This document shows, piece after piece, positions 44,441-54,699 of a stretch of DNA of 64,000 bases. The notes under the pieces were generated by a model. It was not told where the DNA came from. It was given only the letters and a program-made list of their open reading frames with translations, and made no database searches. The stretch comes from Lapidilactobacillus concavus DSM 17758. GTDB lineage: Bacteria; Bacillota; Bacilli; Lactobacillales; Lactobacillaceae. Position 1 is the stretch's first letter, and every line of letters starts with the position of its first letter. The stretch lies in NCBI RefSeq assembly GCF_001435835.1, contig NZ_AZFX01000094.1:34427-98426 (forward strand), given 5' to 3'. The translations under genes were made by a program, and so were the position numbers.

Positions 44441-45388
44441 ATGGCTGAAGGTATCTTAGTCAAGCAACTCGTAGATGATTTGAAGTTAAAAGTATTGTCG
44501 GGTCAAGAAAGTTTAGCAAAAAAAACAGTGACAACCAGTGATTTATCACGTCCTGATTTTGAGATGACGGGTTATTTTGCTTATTACCCTCAGCGTCGGC
44601 TACAAGTTTTCGGTTTGACGGAAACGGCCTTCGCCAAGGGACTGACGAGTGAAGAACTCTCGGTCGTTTTACGGCGAATGTGTCAGAAGGAGACACCTGC
44701 CTTTGTGGTGAGCAGTGGGTTAACTCCGCCTAAAGAAATGCTGATTGAGGCTGAACATGCAGGTGTGCCTGTTTTAGGCTCTGATTTGTTGACGACGCGG
44801 CTTTCGAGTGTCTTAACAGATTATTTGCACGTTCAATTGGCTGAACGTCGCAGCATGCATGGTGTTCTTGTCGATGTTTACGGTCTGGGCGTGTTGATCA
44901 CAGGTGATTCTGGTGTTGGTAAGAGTGAAACGGCGCTTGAATTAGTTAAGCGCGGACACCGGTTGATCGCGGACGATCGCGTTGATGTCTATCAGAAAGA
45001 TGAGAGCACGATTGTGGGTGAAGCGCCGAAGATCTTGAAGCACTTAATGGAAATTCGTGGGATTGGCATTATTGACGCCATGAATCTTTTCGGCGCCGGT
45101 GCCGTTCGTCAGGACACACCGATCTCATTGATCGTCCATTTGGAGAATTGGCAGCCAGATCGAAACTATGATCGTTTAGGTAGTGCCGAAGACACGCAAC
45201 AAATTTTCGACGTCCCAGTGCCTAAGATGACGATTCCCGTTAAAGTTGGTCGAAACTTAGCCATCATCATTGAAGTTGCTGCAATGAACTTCAGAGCCAG
45301 ATCAATGGGTTATGATGCCACTCAAGTTTTCGAACAAAATTTAAACGAATTAATCAAAGAAAATTCCAGTGAGGATGAGCAAAAATGA
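44441..45388 (+). CDS. hprK: HPr kinase/phosphorylase
   Basis: The start is the ATG at 44441 behind TTGGAGG, giving 315 residues. HprK phosphorylates HPr on Ser46, which lets HPr act as CcpA co-repressor, and reverses this with phosphate. Walker A GDSGVGKS is at 155-162, and the HprK signature [15 protein letters not shown] follows near 205. The N-terminal domain is complete. It overlaps lgt by four bases (ATGA), the usual lactobacillar order. Confidence 0.97.
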   Translation: MAEGILVKQLVDDLKLKVLSGQESLAKKTVTTSDLSRPDFEMTGYFAYYPQRRLQVFGLTETAFAKGLTSEELSVVLRRMCQKETPAFVVSSGLTPPKEMLIEAEHAGVPVLGSDLLTTRLSSVLTDYLHVQLAERRSMHGVLVDVYGLGVLITGDSGVGKSETALELVKRGHRLIADDRVDVYQKDESTIVGEAPKILKHLMEIRGIGIIDAMNLFGAGAVRQDTPISLIVHLENWQPDRNYDRLGSAEDTQQIFDVPVPKMTIPVKVGRNLAIIIEVAAMNFRARSMGYDATQVFEQNLNELIKENSSEDEQK

Positions 45389-46230
45389 ACGCAATCTTAT
45401 TAGCTTTAAATCCAGTTGCATTCTCACTCGGTGAACTGCACGTACGTTGGTATGGTGTGATTATCACGTTGGGTGTTGTCATTGCAGTGTTTTTGAGCAT
45501 GCGTGAGGCCAGACGTCGTCAAATCGATCCGGATGATATCGTTGATCTACTCTTTTGGATGTTACCTATCGGGCTGATTGGTGCCAGATTATATTATGTC
45601 ATTTTCGAATGGTCATATTACTCGCAATATCCAGGTGACATCATCAAGATTTGGAATGGTGGCTTGGCAATTTATGGTGGTTTAATTGCTGCCTTGATTG
45701 TTTTATTGATCTTTTGTTATCACCGTGAGATTCCAACTTGGTTGTTACTCGATGTGATTGCGCCAACGGTTATCTTGGCACAGGCAATTGGTCGTTGGGG
45801 TAATTTCATGAATCAAGAGGCCTTTGGTGCAAAAACCACGTTGAATTTCTTGCAGAGTTTGCACCTACCCGAATTCATCATTACGCAAATGAATATTAAT
45901 GGCGCCTATCGTCAACCGACATTCTTATACGAATCGATGTGGAGCCTAATTGGATTCATCTTGTTGATTAGTCTTCGTCATCGGACTCATTTATTCAAAC
46001 AGGGTGAGGTTTTTCTAAGTTATATCATGTGGTATTCTTTAGGACGTTCGGTTATTGAAGGGATGCGGACAGATAGTCTCTATCTTTTTGCCAACATTCG
46101 CGTTTCGCAATTGCTTTCTGTTGTGCTATTTGTGGCGGCACTTGCCATCCTTATTATTCGCCGTTATCGCGAACCTCAGTTGAAGTGGTATCTTGATGGG
46201 ACTGGGCGTTCATTATCAAAGAAAGCTTAA
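45385..46230 (+). CDS. lgt: Prolipoprotein diacylglyceryl transferase
   Basis: This 281-residue membrane enzyme transfers diacylglycerol from phosphatidylglycerol to the lipobox cysteine of prolipoproteins, such as the deacetylase and two-repeat lipoprotein in this window. There are seven helices. The signature is [15 protein letters not shown] with the essential Arg, and [10 protein letters not shown] precedes it. It is coupled to hprK by overlap. A 134-base gap before gpsA may hold a further promoter. Confidence 0.97.
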   Translation: MNAILLALNPVAFSLGELHVRWYGVIITLGVVIAVFLSMREARRRQIDPDDIVDLLFWMLPIGLIGARLYYVIFEWSYYSQYPGDIIKIWNGGLAIYGGLIAALIVLLIFCYHREIPTWLLLDVIAPTVILAQAIGRWGNFMNQEAFGAKTTLNFLQSLHLPEFIITQMNINGAYRQPTFLYESMWSLIGFILLISLRHRTHLFKQGEVFLSYIMWYSLGRSVIEGMRTDSLYLFANIRVSQLLSVVLFVAALAILIIRRYREPQLKWYLDGTGRSLSKKA

Positions 46231-46364
46231 AAACAGACAGGATACCTCAACGTTACTTGATTGTGTCATAATCATATTAAATCGTGTGTTTCAGCGGTCA
46301 ATGAAGCCAGTGATAATTATTAAATTTCAATCGCCGGATTAAACACAGCTAGGAGAAAAATATA

Positions 46365-47390
46365 TTGTCAATTAAAATTGGTGTTTTAGGTGCAGGATCT
46401 TGGGGAACAGTTTTAGCCGACTTATTGGTTAATAACGGTCATCAAGTCGAATTGTGGGGGAATAGTCAAGCCATTGCTGATGAAATCAACACGGCACACA
46501 CGAATCGCCATTATCTCCCTGAGTTCGAGATCAACCCACGGGTTCACGCCAGCTTAGATTTAAATGAGACGTTACAGGATGCAGACGCTGTGCTGTTCGT
46601 TCTGCCAACCGCAGCGATTCGTTCAGTTGCTGAGCGAATGCGGCCGATTCTTGCGACACTTCCTAAGCAGCCGCTGTTGATCAGCGCAACTAAGGGCTTA
46701 GAAATCGGCACGCATAAGCGGATCTCTCAGATTATTGCCGACGAATTTCCTGAAGCATTGGCCAAGCGGTTGGTGATTTTCTCAGGCCCGAGTCATGCAG
46801 AAAACGTTGCGACCCATGACCTCACCTCACTGACGGTTGCTTCGGCTAACCTGAAGGATGCTGAATGGGTTCAATCGATTTTTATGAATGACTATTTCCG
46901 CCTCTATACGAATGACGATATGGTGGGCGTTGAGTTGGGCGGCGCGTTGAAGAACGTGATTGCCATCGGTGCAGGGATTCTGCACGGTCTTGGCTACGGC
47001 GACAATGCCAAGGCTGCCCTGATGACTCGTGGAATAGCTGAGATTAGTCGATTAGGCGTGAAGATGGGTGCAAATCCGCTGACTTTCATGGGGCTGTCAG
47101 GAATCGGCGACCTCATCGTCACCTGCACGAGTGTTAATTCACGTAATTGGCGTTGTGGTAATGCCTTGGGACAAGGTCAAAAGCTCGACGATGTCTTGAA
47201 AAATATGGGGATGGTCGTGGAAGGCGTTGGTACCGCTGAAGCCGCACACGAACTCTGCCAGAAGCTACAGGTCGACACACCAATCTCCGAAAGCATTTAT
47301 CGCGTTCTCTATGAAGACGCTGATATCCATGCTGAAATCAGTAAATTGATGCAGCGCGATGGCCGTAATGAAATGGAATTTGTTAATTAG
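46365..47390 (+). CDS. gpsA: Glycerol-3-phosphate dehydrogenase [NAD(P)+]
   Basis: This 341-residue enzyme makes sn-glycerol-3-phosphate from dihydroxyacetone phosphate for phospholipid and teichoic acid synthesis. The start is a TTG at 46365 behind TAGGAG. The Rossmann motif is VLGAGSWGTVLA, the lysine-containing GGALKNVIAIGAG lies in the substrate domain, and GPSHAENV is typical. It is third in the hprK cluster. In some lactobacilli galU follows; here trxB comes directly. Confidence 0.97.
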   Translation: MSIKIGVLGAGSWGTVLADLLVNNGHQVELWGNSQAIADEINTAHTNRHYLPEFEINPRVHASLDLNETLQDADAVLFVLPTAAIRSVAERMRPILATLPKQPLLISATKGLEIGTHKRISQIIADEFPEALAKRLVIFSGPSHAENVATHDLTSLTVASANLKDAEWVQSIFMNDYFRLYTNDDMVGVELGGALKNVIAIGAGILHGLGYGDNAKAALMTRGIAEISRLGVKMGANPLTFMGLSGIGDLIVTCTSVNSRNWRCGNALGQGQKLDDVLKNMGMVVEGVGTAEAAHELCQKLQVDTPISESIYRVLYEDADIHAEISKLMQRDGRNEMEFVN

Positions 47391-47420
47391 GAAGTCGTCA
47401 CTAGCCGTTAAGCACAGTGG

Positions 47421-47449
47421 TAGACAACTTCATAAAAAGAGAGTAAACT
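47421..47449 (+). promoter_or_regulatory. trxB promoter
   Basis: TAGACA (47421-47426), 17-base spacer, TAAACT (47444-47449), about 30 bases ahead of the trxB start. Confidence 0.55.
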
Positions 47450-47480
47450 AATACTTATTAAAAGTAAGGGAGAAATGCGC

Positions 47481-48431
47481 ATGTCCAAAAAATATGATGT
47501 TATCGTCATTGGCGCAGGTCCTGGTGGTATGACTGCCGCACTTTACGCTTCACGTTCTAATCTATCAGTTTTGATGTTGGACCGCGGGATTTATGGCGGT
47601 CAAATGAACAACACTGCTGAAATCGAAAACTATCCTGGATTTAATTCGATTTTGGGACCAGAGTTGGGGGAGAAGATGTATGCTTCTGCCACACAATTCG
47701 GTGCTGAGTATGCGTATGGTACGGTCAGTGATGTGATTGACCATGGCACCTACAAGACGGTCAAAACAGACGAGGGCGAGTATGAAACGAAGGCAGTCGT
47801 GATCGCAACGGGTGCTGAACATCGTCATTTAAATGTCCCTGGGGAAGACCAATACTCAGGCATGGGGGTTTCGTACTGTGCGGTCTGCGACGGCGCATTC
47901 TTTAAGGGTCGCGAAGTGGCGGTCATCGGTGGTGGCGACTCTGCCGTTGAAGAGGGTCTCTACTTGGCAAATTTGGCCAGCAAGGTGACAGTCGTTCATC
48001 GTCGTGATCAATTACGTGCACAGAAGATTTTGCAGCGTCGCGCTTTTGCCAACGATAAGATGTCATTTGTCTGGAATGCACAAGTCGAATCGATCGATGG
48101 TGATGGTCAAGGGATCAAGTCCGTTAAATACCGCGATAAGATCACTGGAGAAGAGAAGACCTTGCCAGCAGAAGGTGTCTTTATCTATGTTGGGATTGAA
48201 CCGATGACCGAGCCTTTCAAGAATCTTGGCATTCTGAACGAAGCGGGTTGGATCGAGACTGATGAGACGACGCGCACCAAAGTTCCTGGCGTCTTTGCCG
48301 TTGGTGACGTGCGTGATAAGCATCTTCGTCAAATCGCGAATGCGGTTGGTGAAGGTGGTTTAGCCGGTCAAGCCGTTTTCGATTATTTGCAAGAGTTAGG
48401 CGACACTGAAACAACTGTTGCCGAAAAATAA
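47481..48431 (+). CDS. trxB: Thioredoxin reductase
   Basis: The start chosen is the second ATG (47481, 316 residues) because GGGAG is then eight bases away; the ATG at 47475 is also possible. This FAD/NADPH enzyme reduces thioredoxin. The FAD motif is IVIGAGPGGMTAAL, the redox pair is Cys133-A-V-Cys136, the NADPH site is GGGDSAVEEG, and FAVGDVRDKHLRQI closes the FAD domain. It has its own promoter and a strong terminator. Confidence 0.96.
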   Translation: MSKKYDVIVIGAGPGGMTAALYASRSNLSVLMLDRGIYGGQMNNTAEIENYPGFNSILGPELGEKMYASATQFGAEYAYGTVSDVIDHGTYKTVKTDEGEYETKAVVIATGAEHRHLNVPGEDQYSGMGVSYCAVCDGAFFKGREVAVIGGGDSAVEEGLYLANLASKVTVVHRRDQLRAQKILQRRAFANDKMSFVWNAQVESIDGDGQGIKSVKYRDKITGEEKTLPAEGVFIYVGIEPMTEPFKNLGILNEAGWIETDETTRTKVPGVFAVGDVRDKHLRQIANAVGEGGLAGQAVFDYLQELGDTETTVAEK

Positions 48432-48439
48432 GACAATTT

Positions 48440-48489
48440 AAAAATCCCATATGACGTGTTGGCTAATGAGCCCGTCATATGGGATTTTT
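48440..48489 (+). terminator. Rho-independent terminator after trxB
   Basis: AAAATCCCATATGACG pairs with CGTCATATGGGATTTT and is followed by T. It may also act on the converging gene. Confidence 0.9.
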
Positions 48490-48512
48490 GTATGGCTTAA
48501 ATTCAGATCGAC

Positions 48513-49196
48513 TTAAGGCACCTGGCTAAAAATTGTGAGCAACACCATCAGAATCGCTGGAAATTTTGTCCAGGTTCGCCGAACAGGATAGAAGAGCAAG
48601 GCGATGATCAAAGTGAGTCCTATCAAGATGACTGCTGGAATCGACAACATCTTCGCTGAAAGGAGTGAGAACACGACGATGAATCCCAAGAATGGCCAGA
48701 TGAAATCCAAGAAGTTCTTGAAGGAAAAGCTGTTGGTAATTTTAATGAAGTAGAGTCCGAAAATGAGAATCACTTGATCCATCGACATGGATTGGACCAT
48801 GGTATCGAGCAAGGCGATTGAGAGAAACAGGGGAATGACGCCTTGATCGAGGACCATCGTCAACTTCGTGTTCAACTTAGGTGTTTGATTCGTCATTAAA
48901 TAAATAATGTATTGCATAAATAATAGGATGGCAACAACGAAAGCTTGTTGTGTCAGAAGAAGTACAATGGGTAAGATCAACGCAATCTTGAAGATGATCG
49001 TCGGCATTGACCAGAACGCTACGACTTCATTACTGAATACGTAGATCACCGCGAAGAGTACGACGATGACGAAGTCGATGATGGCAACAGGTTTGAACCC
49101 GTGCGCAATGACGATCGGAGGTAGCAGCAATGCAATCAGCTCGATGATCATGTTAAGTATTAAAAAATCAATAGGTGCCGTATAACGATCCTTCAA
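48513..49196 (-). CDS. Polytopic membrane protein of unknown function
   Basis: The start is taken as the TTG at 49196, nine bases after GGAGG, giving 227 residues; the longer frame begins inside the -35 box of the promoter. About seven hydrophobic segments cover most of the length, with few charged residues between them. No transporter or enzyme motif is recognised. It is transcribed alone, between trxB and metK. The strong ribosome binding site and promoter argue that it is real. Confidence 0.65.
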   Translation of the reverse strand: MKDRYTAPIDFLILNMIIELIALLLPPIVIAHGFKPVAIIDFVIVVLFAVIYVFSNEVVAFWSMPTIIFKIALILPIVLLLTQQAFVVAILLFMQYIIYLMTNQTPKLNTKLTMVLDQGVIPLFLSIALLDTMVQSMSMDQVILIFGLYFIKITNSFSFKNFLDFIWPFLGFIVVFSLLSAKMLSIPAVILIGLTLIIALLFYPVRRTWTKFPAILMVLLTIFSQVP

Positions 49197-49224
49197 AGTT
49201 GTTAACCTCCAATTCATAAGTTCC

Positions 49225-49253
49225 ATCCTAATATTTTTATGAATCATGGTCAA
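49225..49253 (-). promoter_or_regulatory. Promoter of the membrane protein gene
   Basis: On the minus strand, TTGACC (49253-49248), 17-base spacer, TAGGAT (49230-49225). Its place rules out the upstream in-frame starts. Confidence 0.55.
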
Positions 49254-49365
49254 TTGAAAATGTATAAAATTTCATTAGATTTAAGATTTACGAGCAGTAA
49301 AAAATGAGAGATCAAAGCATAAATCCCACAAAATAGCGTCTTCATGTGAAACAGGGTTATAGATT

Positions 49366-49393
49366 TTGCTTTAAATAACGGTCGTCTTATGCT
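49366..49393 (+). promoter_or_regulatory. metK promoter
   Basis: TTGCTT (49366-49371), 16-base spacer, TATGCT (49388-49393), just ahead of the SMK-box leader. Confidence 0.5.
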
Positions 49394-49404
49394 ACACTGT
49401 CTTA

Positions 49405-49470
49405 GTTATTGTATTTCCGATGGGGTCCCAGATAGGGAGCTGCCCTGTAACCGTTAAGGGGGAAAAGAAA
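49405..49470 (+). promoter_or_regulatory. SMK-box (SAM-III) riboswitch
   Basis: The short metK leader has the SMK arrangement: TTTCCGATGGGGTCCCAGAT near 49412-49431, then GGGAGCTGCCC, and the Shine-Dalgarno AAGGGGG at about 49456-49462. In this class SAM binding pairs the Shine-Dalgarno with the upstream anti-SD and blocks translation of metK. Known in Lactobacillales before metK; identification here is by sequence pattern and place. Confidence 0.8.
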
Positions 49471-49472
49471 GA

Positions 49473-50669
49473 ATGGAAAATCGTCACTTGTTTACTTCGG
49501 AATCAGTTTCTGAAGGACATCCTGATAAAATTGCCGATCAGATTTCTGATGCGGTGTTAGATGCAATACTTGCGAAAGACCCGACAGCACGCGTGGCCTG
49601 TGAGACGACCGTAACAACCGGTCTTGTCTTGGTGGTTGGTGAGATTTCGACTTCAGCTTATGTCGATATTCAAGCTATCGTCCGGCAAACGATTATTGAT
49701 GCCGGTTATGACCGCGCTGAATATGGCTTTGATGGTCATAATTGTGCGGTTCTCGTTGCGCTTGATGAGCAATCACCAGATATTGCGCTAGGCGTTGATG
49801 AGGCAATCGAGAAACGAACGACAACCTCTGTTGATCCACTGGACCAAATTGGTGCAGGTGATCAAGGGATGATGTTTGGATTTGCCGTAAATGAAACACC
49901 AGAACTGATGCCATTACCAATCTCATTGGCACATGCCTTGATGAGACGGACGGCACAAGTGCGTAAGGAAGGCATCTTGCCTTACTTACGTCCAGATGCA
50001 AAATCACAAGTTACAGTTGAGTATGATGAAGCAACTGGCAAGATCCCACAACGCGTCGATACCGTTGTTTTAAGCACACAGCATGATCCTGATGTTGATC
50101 TTGAGACATTGGCCCATGATGTGATTGAAACGATCGTAAGGCCAGTTATTCCAGCTAATCTGATTGATGATCAAACGAAATTCTTGATCAATCCAACCGG
50201 TCGTTTTGTCATTGGTGGTCCACAAGCGGACTCTGGCTTAACGGGTCGCAAGATTATTGTGGACACATACGGTGGCTATGCGCGTCATGGTGGCGGTGCT
50301 TTTTCGGGCAAGGATCCGACTAAAGTTGATCGCTCTGCCAGTTATGCAGCACGTTACGTCGCTAAGAATATTGTGGCCGCTGGGCTTGCTGATAAGTGCG
50401 AAGTTCAATTGGCTTATGCGATTGGCGTTGCCCAACCGGTTTCAATCAATATCGAGACATTTGGCACGAGTCGTTATTCAGAACATGATTTAATTGCTGC
50501 GGTCAGTGCAAACTTTGATTTGCGGCCCGCAGGTATCATTCAAATGCTAGATTTACAACGCCCGATTTATAAGCAGATTGCTGCTTATGGGCATTTTGGA
50601 CGTACAGATGTGGATCTACCTTGGGAGAAGACAGATAAGGCCGCGGCCTTGCAAGATTTCTTGAAGTAG
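49473..50669 (+). CDS. metK: S-adenosylmethionine synthetase
   Basis: This 398-residue enzyme joins methionine and ATP to S-adenosylmethionine. Signature parts are [16 protein letters not shown] (about 15-30), the hexapeptide-like [12 protein letters not shown] (about 127-138) and [16 protein letters not shown] (about 271-286). Full length for the family. Translation is probably controlled by the SMK box directly before it, so SAM feeds back on its own synthesis. Confidence 0.97.
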   Translation: MENRHLFTSESVSEGHPDKIADQISDAVLDAILAKDPTARVACETTVTTGLVLVVGEISTSAYVDIQAIVRQTIIDAGYDRAEYGFDGHNCAVLVALDEQSPDIALGVDEAIEKRTTTSVDPLDQIGAGDQGMMFGFAVNETPELMPLPISLAHALMRRTAQVRKEGILPYLRPDAKSQVTVEYDEATGKIPQRVDTVVLSTQHDPDVDLETLAHDVIETIVRPVIPANLIDDQTKFLINPTGRFVIGGPQADSGLTGRKIIVDTYGGYARHGGGAFSGKDPTKVDRSASYAARYVAKNIVAAGLADKCEVQLAYAIGVAQPVSINIETFGTSRYSEHDLIAAVSANFDLRPAGIIQMLDLQRPIYKQIAAYGHFGRTDVDLPWEKTDKAAALQDFLK

Positions 50670-50689
50670 ATTTATGAGCGAGAAGAGGC

Positions 50690-50725
50690 GATCCAATTGG
50701 ATTTTTTCCAATTGGGTCTTTTTTT
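50690..50725 (+). terminator. Rho-independent terminator after metK
   Basis: GATCCAATTGG pairs with CCAATTGGGTC around TTTTTT-rich loop bases, then a run of seven T. Confidence 0.85.
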
Positions 50726-50744
50726 ACGAAAAAGTGAGGAAAAT

Positions 50745-52208
50745 ATGAAAACGAAAAAAACAAACTTGGTCCTAGTCACAATCGCAATTTTCGTGGCGAC
50801 GTTCATGACTGCAATTGAAGGCACGATTGTTTCAACCGCAATGCCGACGATTATTGGGAGCCTGAACGGCATCTCGATGATGAACTGGGTCTTCTCGATT
50901 TATTTATTAACAAGCTCGATTGCGACCCCAATTTATGGTAAATTATCGGATCGAATGGGGCGGAAACCTATCTTTATTGTTGGGCTGGTCATCTTTCTGA
51001 TTGGGTCAACGTTAGCTGGCTTGTCGGATTCGATGATGACATTGATCTTGGCACGCGCCTTACAAGGAATCGGTGCTGGTGCAATTCAGCCAATGACGTT
51101 CACCATGATTGCGGATATTTATCCGTTTGAGAAGCGTGCTAAAGTCTTGGGACTTAATGGATCCGCCTGGGGAATTGCTTCAATCATTGCGCCATTACTA
51201 GGTGGCTATATCGTTCAACATCTGTCTTGGCATTGGATTTTCTTCATCAACATACCCGTTGGCTTGATCACATTGCTCTTAGTGATCTTCTTCTTTCATG
51301 AAACACCACGCACTGCCAAGGCACCCATTGACTACTTTGGCGCAGCAACCTTGAGTGTTGTCTTATTAGCGTTGATGATTTCTGCTCAAGGTATTGGTAC
51401 TGCGAACTTGTTAATCAACGGCTTCTGGATTATTGTGGCAATTGTCGCTGCTTGGCTGTTCGTTCGCTCTGAGGCGCACGCGAAAGATCCATTAATTCCA
51501 TTGGCACTATTTAAAAATCGTCTTTTTCTAGGTGTAAATCTGGTCGCCGCCTTGATTAGTGGTGTTCTGATTGGGTTCGAGGTCTATATTCCCATGTGGA
51601 TGCAAGGTATTCTCGGTTTGCCGGCTTCCATGGGTGGATTTGCGGTCACACCAAGTTCGGTCATGTGGATTTTTGGGTCATTTCTTGCCGGCCGCTTAAT
51701 TGTTGAGAAGTCTGCGCCAAAAATTCTAACTTGGAGTTTGCTTATTATCGGCATTGGGATTGGTGTCCTAGGGCTCTTGCCAATCGGCACGCCATTCTGG
51801 ACGTTCTTACTGGTTGCGGCCTTTCTGGGAACTGGATTTGGGATCACAATCACGACAACAACGGTTACTGCACAGAATGCAGTGTCTGAGGATCAGGTCG
51901 GATTGGCAACCTCATTAAACACACTTTCAAGGACAATTGGGCAGACAATCATGATGTCAAGCTTTGGTGTCATCCAGAACACCTTATTTGCTCAAGGAAT
52001 CAAACACGATTCCCGATTAAAAATGGCAATGCTTAATAAGCTGATTAACCCAGAAACTGCTAAGCAAATTGCCAGCGAATTAATACCAAAGTTGCGTGAT
52101 ATCTTATTGACAGCAATGCACGGTGTTTATTGGGTCGGTGTTGTTCTGGTCGTCATTGCGTTAGCGATTAATTTCTGGTCGGGCCGTAGTGCCAAAGACA
52201 AGGCATAA
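50745..52208 (+). CDS. MFS multidrug efflux transporter, DHA2 (EmrB/QacA-type)
   Basis: The start is the ATG at 50745 after GTGAGGA, giving 487 residues and about fourteen helices. The N-terminus has ATFMTAIEGTIVSTAMPTI (helix 1 motif D-like), then the MFS motif A in KLSDRMGRKPIF and motif C in GSAWGIASIIAPLLGGYI. It exports drugs or other hydrophobic compounds in exchange for protons. It is intact, unlike the DHA2 gene at 39.4 kb. It is monocistronic, between two terminators. Confidence 0.92.
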   Translation: MKTKKTNLVLVTIAIFVATFMTAIEGTIVSTAMPTIIGSLNGISMMNWVFSIYLLTSSIATPIYGKLSDRMGRKPIFIVGLVIFLIGSTLAGLSDSMMTLILARALQGIGAGAIQPMTFTMIADIYPFEKRAKVLGLNGSAWGIASIIAPLLGGYIVQHLSWHWIFFINIPVGLITLLLVIFFFHETPRTAKAPIDYFGAATLSVVLLALMISAQGIGTANLLINGFWIIVAIVAAWLFVRSEAHAKDPLIPLALFKNRLFLGVNLVAALISGVLIGFEVYIPMWMQGILGLPASMGGFAVTPSSVMWIFGSFLAGRLIVEKSAPKILTWSLLIIGIGIGVLGLLPIGTPFWTFLLVAAFLGTGFGITITTTTVTAQNAVSEDQVGLATSLNTLSRTIGQTIMMSSFGVIQNTLFAQGIKHDSRLKMAMLNKLINPETAKQIASELIPKLRDILLTAMHGVYWVGVVLVVIALAINFWSGRSAKDKA

Positions 52209-52274
52209 TTTAGCCGACACTTATGACCACGCCTTTTCGACTGAAACAGGTCATCATTAACTTAGCCAAAAAGA

Positions 52275-52320
52275 AAAAGTTATTCTGCGCATCTCAATGA
52301 GACGACAGAATAACTTTTTT
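52275..52320 (+). terminator. Rho-independent terminator after the MFS gene
   Basis: AAAAGTTATTCTG pairs with CAGAATAACTTTT, enclosing ATCTC/GAGAC; T run follows. It faces a converging gene. Confidence 0.9.
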
Positions 52321-52363
52321 AATGTTCGGACTAGGTTGCTGAAATTCAGAAAGAACCAGCTAG

Positions 52364-53083
52364 TCATGATTTGAATGTTGCGCGTCCATTTTTGCGCTGG
52401 CGTTCAGGTTGAAGATAAGTCGCGCGGGCAATTAGCCAGTGAGCGATTAAGTTGCCTAGCGCTAGCATGAATCCGGCGGTGACGTCACTTGGATAGTGGA
52501 CTTGCACGTATAAACGACTGATGCCTAGTAGCAACAGGAGAAAAACCATGGCACCCATCCAGAATCGACGTAAATTCTGGCTAGGGATCGTGTAGTGACC
52601 AATCAACAGCAGGGTTCCGAATAGCAGGATGGCGGTTGTCGCGTGACCGCTTGGGAAACTGTAGCCCGTCTCGTAGACGAGGTGAGGCAACGTGGGGCGG
52701 GGTCGCTGAACAGCACTTTTAATCGCATGGTTGATCGCATTGCCGAGCACCATATTAATGCCCAGAAAAACACCCCAACGCCAGTGATTGCGCAGAATCA
52801 GCGCGAAGAAGATGAGCAATGAAAGCGTCGAGACGACGAGTGGATTACCTAGTTTTGTATAAAGGGTAAAGAAGCTAGTGGCGTGTGGATGCAAAGGTTT
52901 CAGCCAGCCGTAGATCAATTGATCATAGCGATTGATCCAGCTCGATTTTTGTAGGATGCCAAGGAGGAAGCCACCAAAAATGAGGTAACTCAGGATCATG
53001 ACACTGAGGTTGATCACTAGATTTTTTTTGCCTGGTAGGTTCTGATGACGTGGTGTTGTCTGATACGATGAATGATTGCTCAT
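52364..53083 (-). CDS. PAP2-family membrane phosphatase
   Basis: This 239-residue membrane protein has the three phosphatase motifs: KSAVQRPRP (motif 1), YSFPSGHATT (motif 2, catalytic His) and SRLYVQVHYPSDV (motif 3). Six helices are expected. Relatives act on phosphatidylglycerol phosphate or undecaprenyl pyrophosphate; the latter would serve cell wall carrier recycling. The exact substrate cannot be told. It is transcribed alone. Confidence 0.92.
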   Translation of the reverse strand: MSNHSSYQTTPRHQNLPGKKNLVINLSVMILSYLIFGGFLLGILQKSSWINRYDQLIYGWLKPLHPHATSFFTLYTKLGNPLVVSTLSLLIFFALILRNHWRWGVFLGINMVLGNAINHAIKSAVQRPRPTLPHLVYETGYSFPSGHATTAILLFGTLLLIGHYTIPSQNLRRFWMGAMVFLLLLLGISRLYVQVHYPSDVTAGFMLALGNLIAHWLIARATYLQPERQRKNGRATFKS

Positions 53084-53298
53084 ATTGACCTCGAAGAAAA
53101 TAGTATTTGTAGGCTATTATAGCAAAGTTCCCAACTGAGGGTTAATGAGTCATTGTAAACTTAAACAGTTCTGAACAAATTTATGCTGACTGAGTTGAAT
53201 GGCTTGGATCATCTAGAAAAGTTAGCCACCAATTAATTAAGGCGGCGTATAATAAAATAATGGCTTGTCGTCATAATTCGGGAGTATTGAGGTTATAC

Positions 53299-54658
53299 AT
53301 GAAAAAAATTTTAACACGTTATTTTTCGGGTGAAGATTTTGACTATCATTTTGTCTTGTCATTATTAGGCCCGGTGATTTTCGATCAGTTTTTTTGGTGG
53401 TTTTTAATTTTATCAACACGGCAATGATCAGTTCTTCTGGTGAAGCTGCGATTAGTGCCGTTAACATGGTCGGGAGCATCAATGTTTTTCTGTTTCAGAT
53501 TTTTGTGGCAGTCGGCTTGGGTGGCACTGTCTTGATTGCACAATATTTTGGACGTGGTGAGCACCAAATGCTGGGCAAAGTGGTCAACGGTACTGTCTTT
53601 GGGGCTGTCTTGGTGGCCACTTCATTGGCTCTACTGTTCTTGTTGGGCCACCGATTGATCCTTGATTTATTGTTCGGTGACGCGGCACCAGCAGTTATGA
53701 GTCAGGCCAGGTTATACATGGTCGACGTTCTGATCAGCTATCCTTTTGAAGCAATTGTAGAAGGCACCAATGGGAGTTTACGCGGAATTGGGCGCACTAG
53801 AAGTTCACTTCAACTTTCATTGGCAATGAATCTTTTGAACTTGTTATTCAATTTTATTTTCATCGTTTATTTCAAAATGGGTGTCTTAGGTCTGGTGGTA
53901 TCTCTGAATTTATCGCGGTGGTTAGCTTCTAGCTTTGCGCTAGTGACGCTTGACCATCTACGTGAGCTGTTTTTTATGAAGTGGTCGAGCATGACACACA
54001 TCGACTTCCGCATGATCAAACGTGTCGTGGTCGTTTGCATTCCGTTTGCGGCCGAATCATTCTTCTTCAACGGGGGCAAGATTATTATGCAGATGATGAT
54101 CGTCAGCTTGGGGACGCAGGTCATTGCGACCAATGCAATCGCAACTTCATGGGTGCAATTGTCTGAGATTGTCCCAAGTGCGCTGGGAACTGCCTTGGTG
54201 CCAATCGTCGGTCAATCGATTGGACGGCATAATCTGAAAGATGCTCGCAAAATTACCAAATCATTCTTAGTGACTGGGATTTTAGCCTATGTCATGGGTG
54301 AATTGCTGTTACTGGCCTCTTTCAACCGTGGATTGAGCTATTTCATCCCTCGGCCATTATTAAACCACGAATTTTCGAGCTGTATCTGATTTTTGCAGTG
54401 GGGTATTTACTATTCTGGTGCTTCAGCTTCACTTTGCCGTCAACCCTGCGTGCGGCGGGCGATGCGAAGTTCACCACAGTGGTCTCCTTGCTAACGATGT
54501 GGGTGATTCGTGTTGGTATTGGCTACATCGTCGGAATCATCTTAGGCTACGGATTACCAGGCATTTATCTTGTTTGGGTCTGTGAATGGGCGCTTCGTGG
54601 AACGATTTTCTTGATTCGATTTAAGGGTAAGCGTTGGTATGCTCATCAGTTGAGCTAA
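53299..54658 (+). pseudogene. MATE multidrug efflux protein, broken by two frameshifts
   Basis: The ATG at 53299 behind TTGAGG begins a MATE protein (DYHFVLSLLGPVIFDQFF) whose frame is lost at a run of seven T (53388-53395 region); eight T would keep it. The frame resumes as VVFNFINTAMISSSGE and runs through the two MATE halves until it is lost again near 54345-54375. It then continues as FELYLIFAVGYLLFWCFSF to the stop at 54658. The joined product would be about 450 residues, the normal size. Each break corresponds to one lost base. It may be non-functional, slippage-rescued or affected by base-calling. Confidence 0.85.
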
Positions 54659-54664
54659 CTTGGG

Positions 54665-54694
54665 TTGATTTTGTGAAGCGGCATGGTGTATACT
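54665..54694 (+). promoter_or_regulatory. leuS T-box promoter
   Basis: TTGATT (54665-54670), 18-base spacer, TATACT (54689-54694) with TG just before. Confidence 0.65.
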
Positions 54695-54699
54695 GTTAG

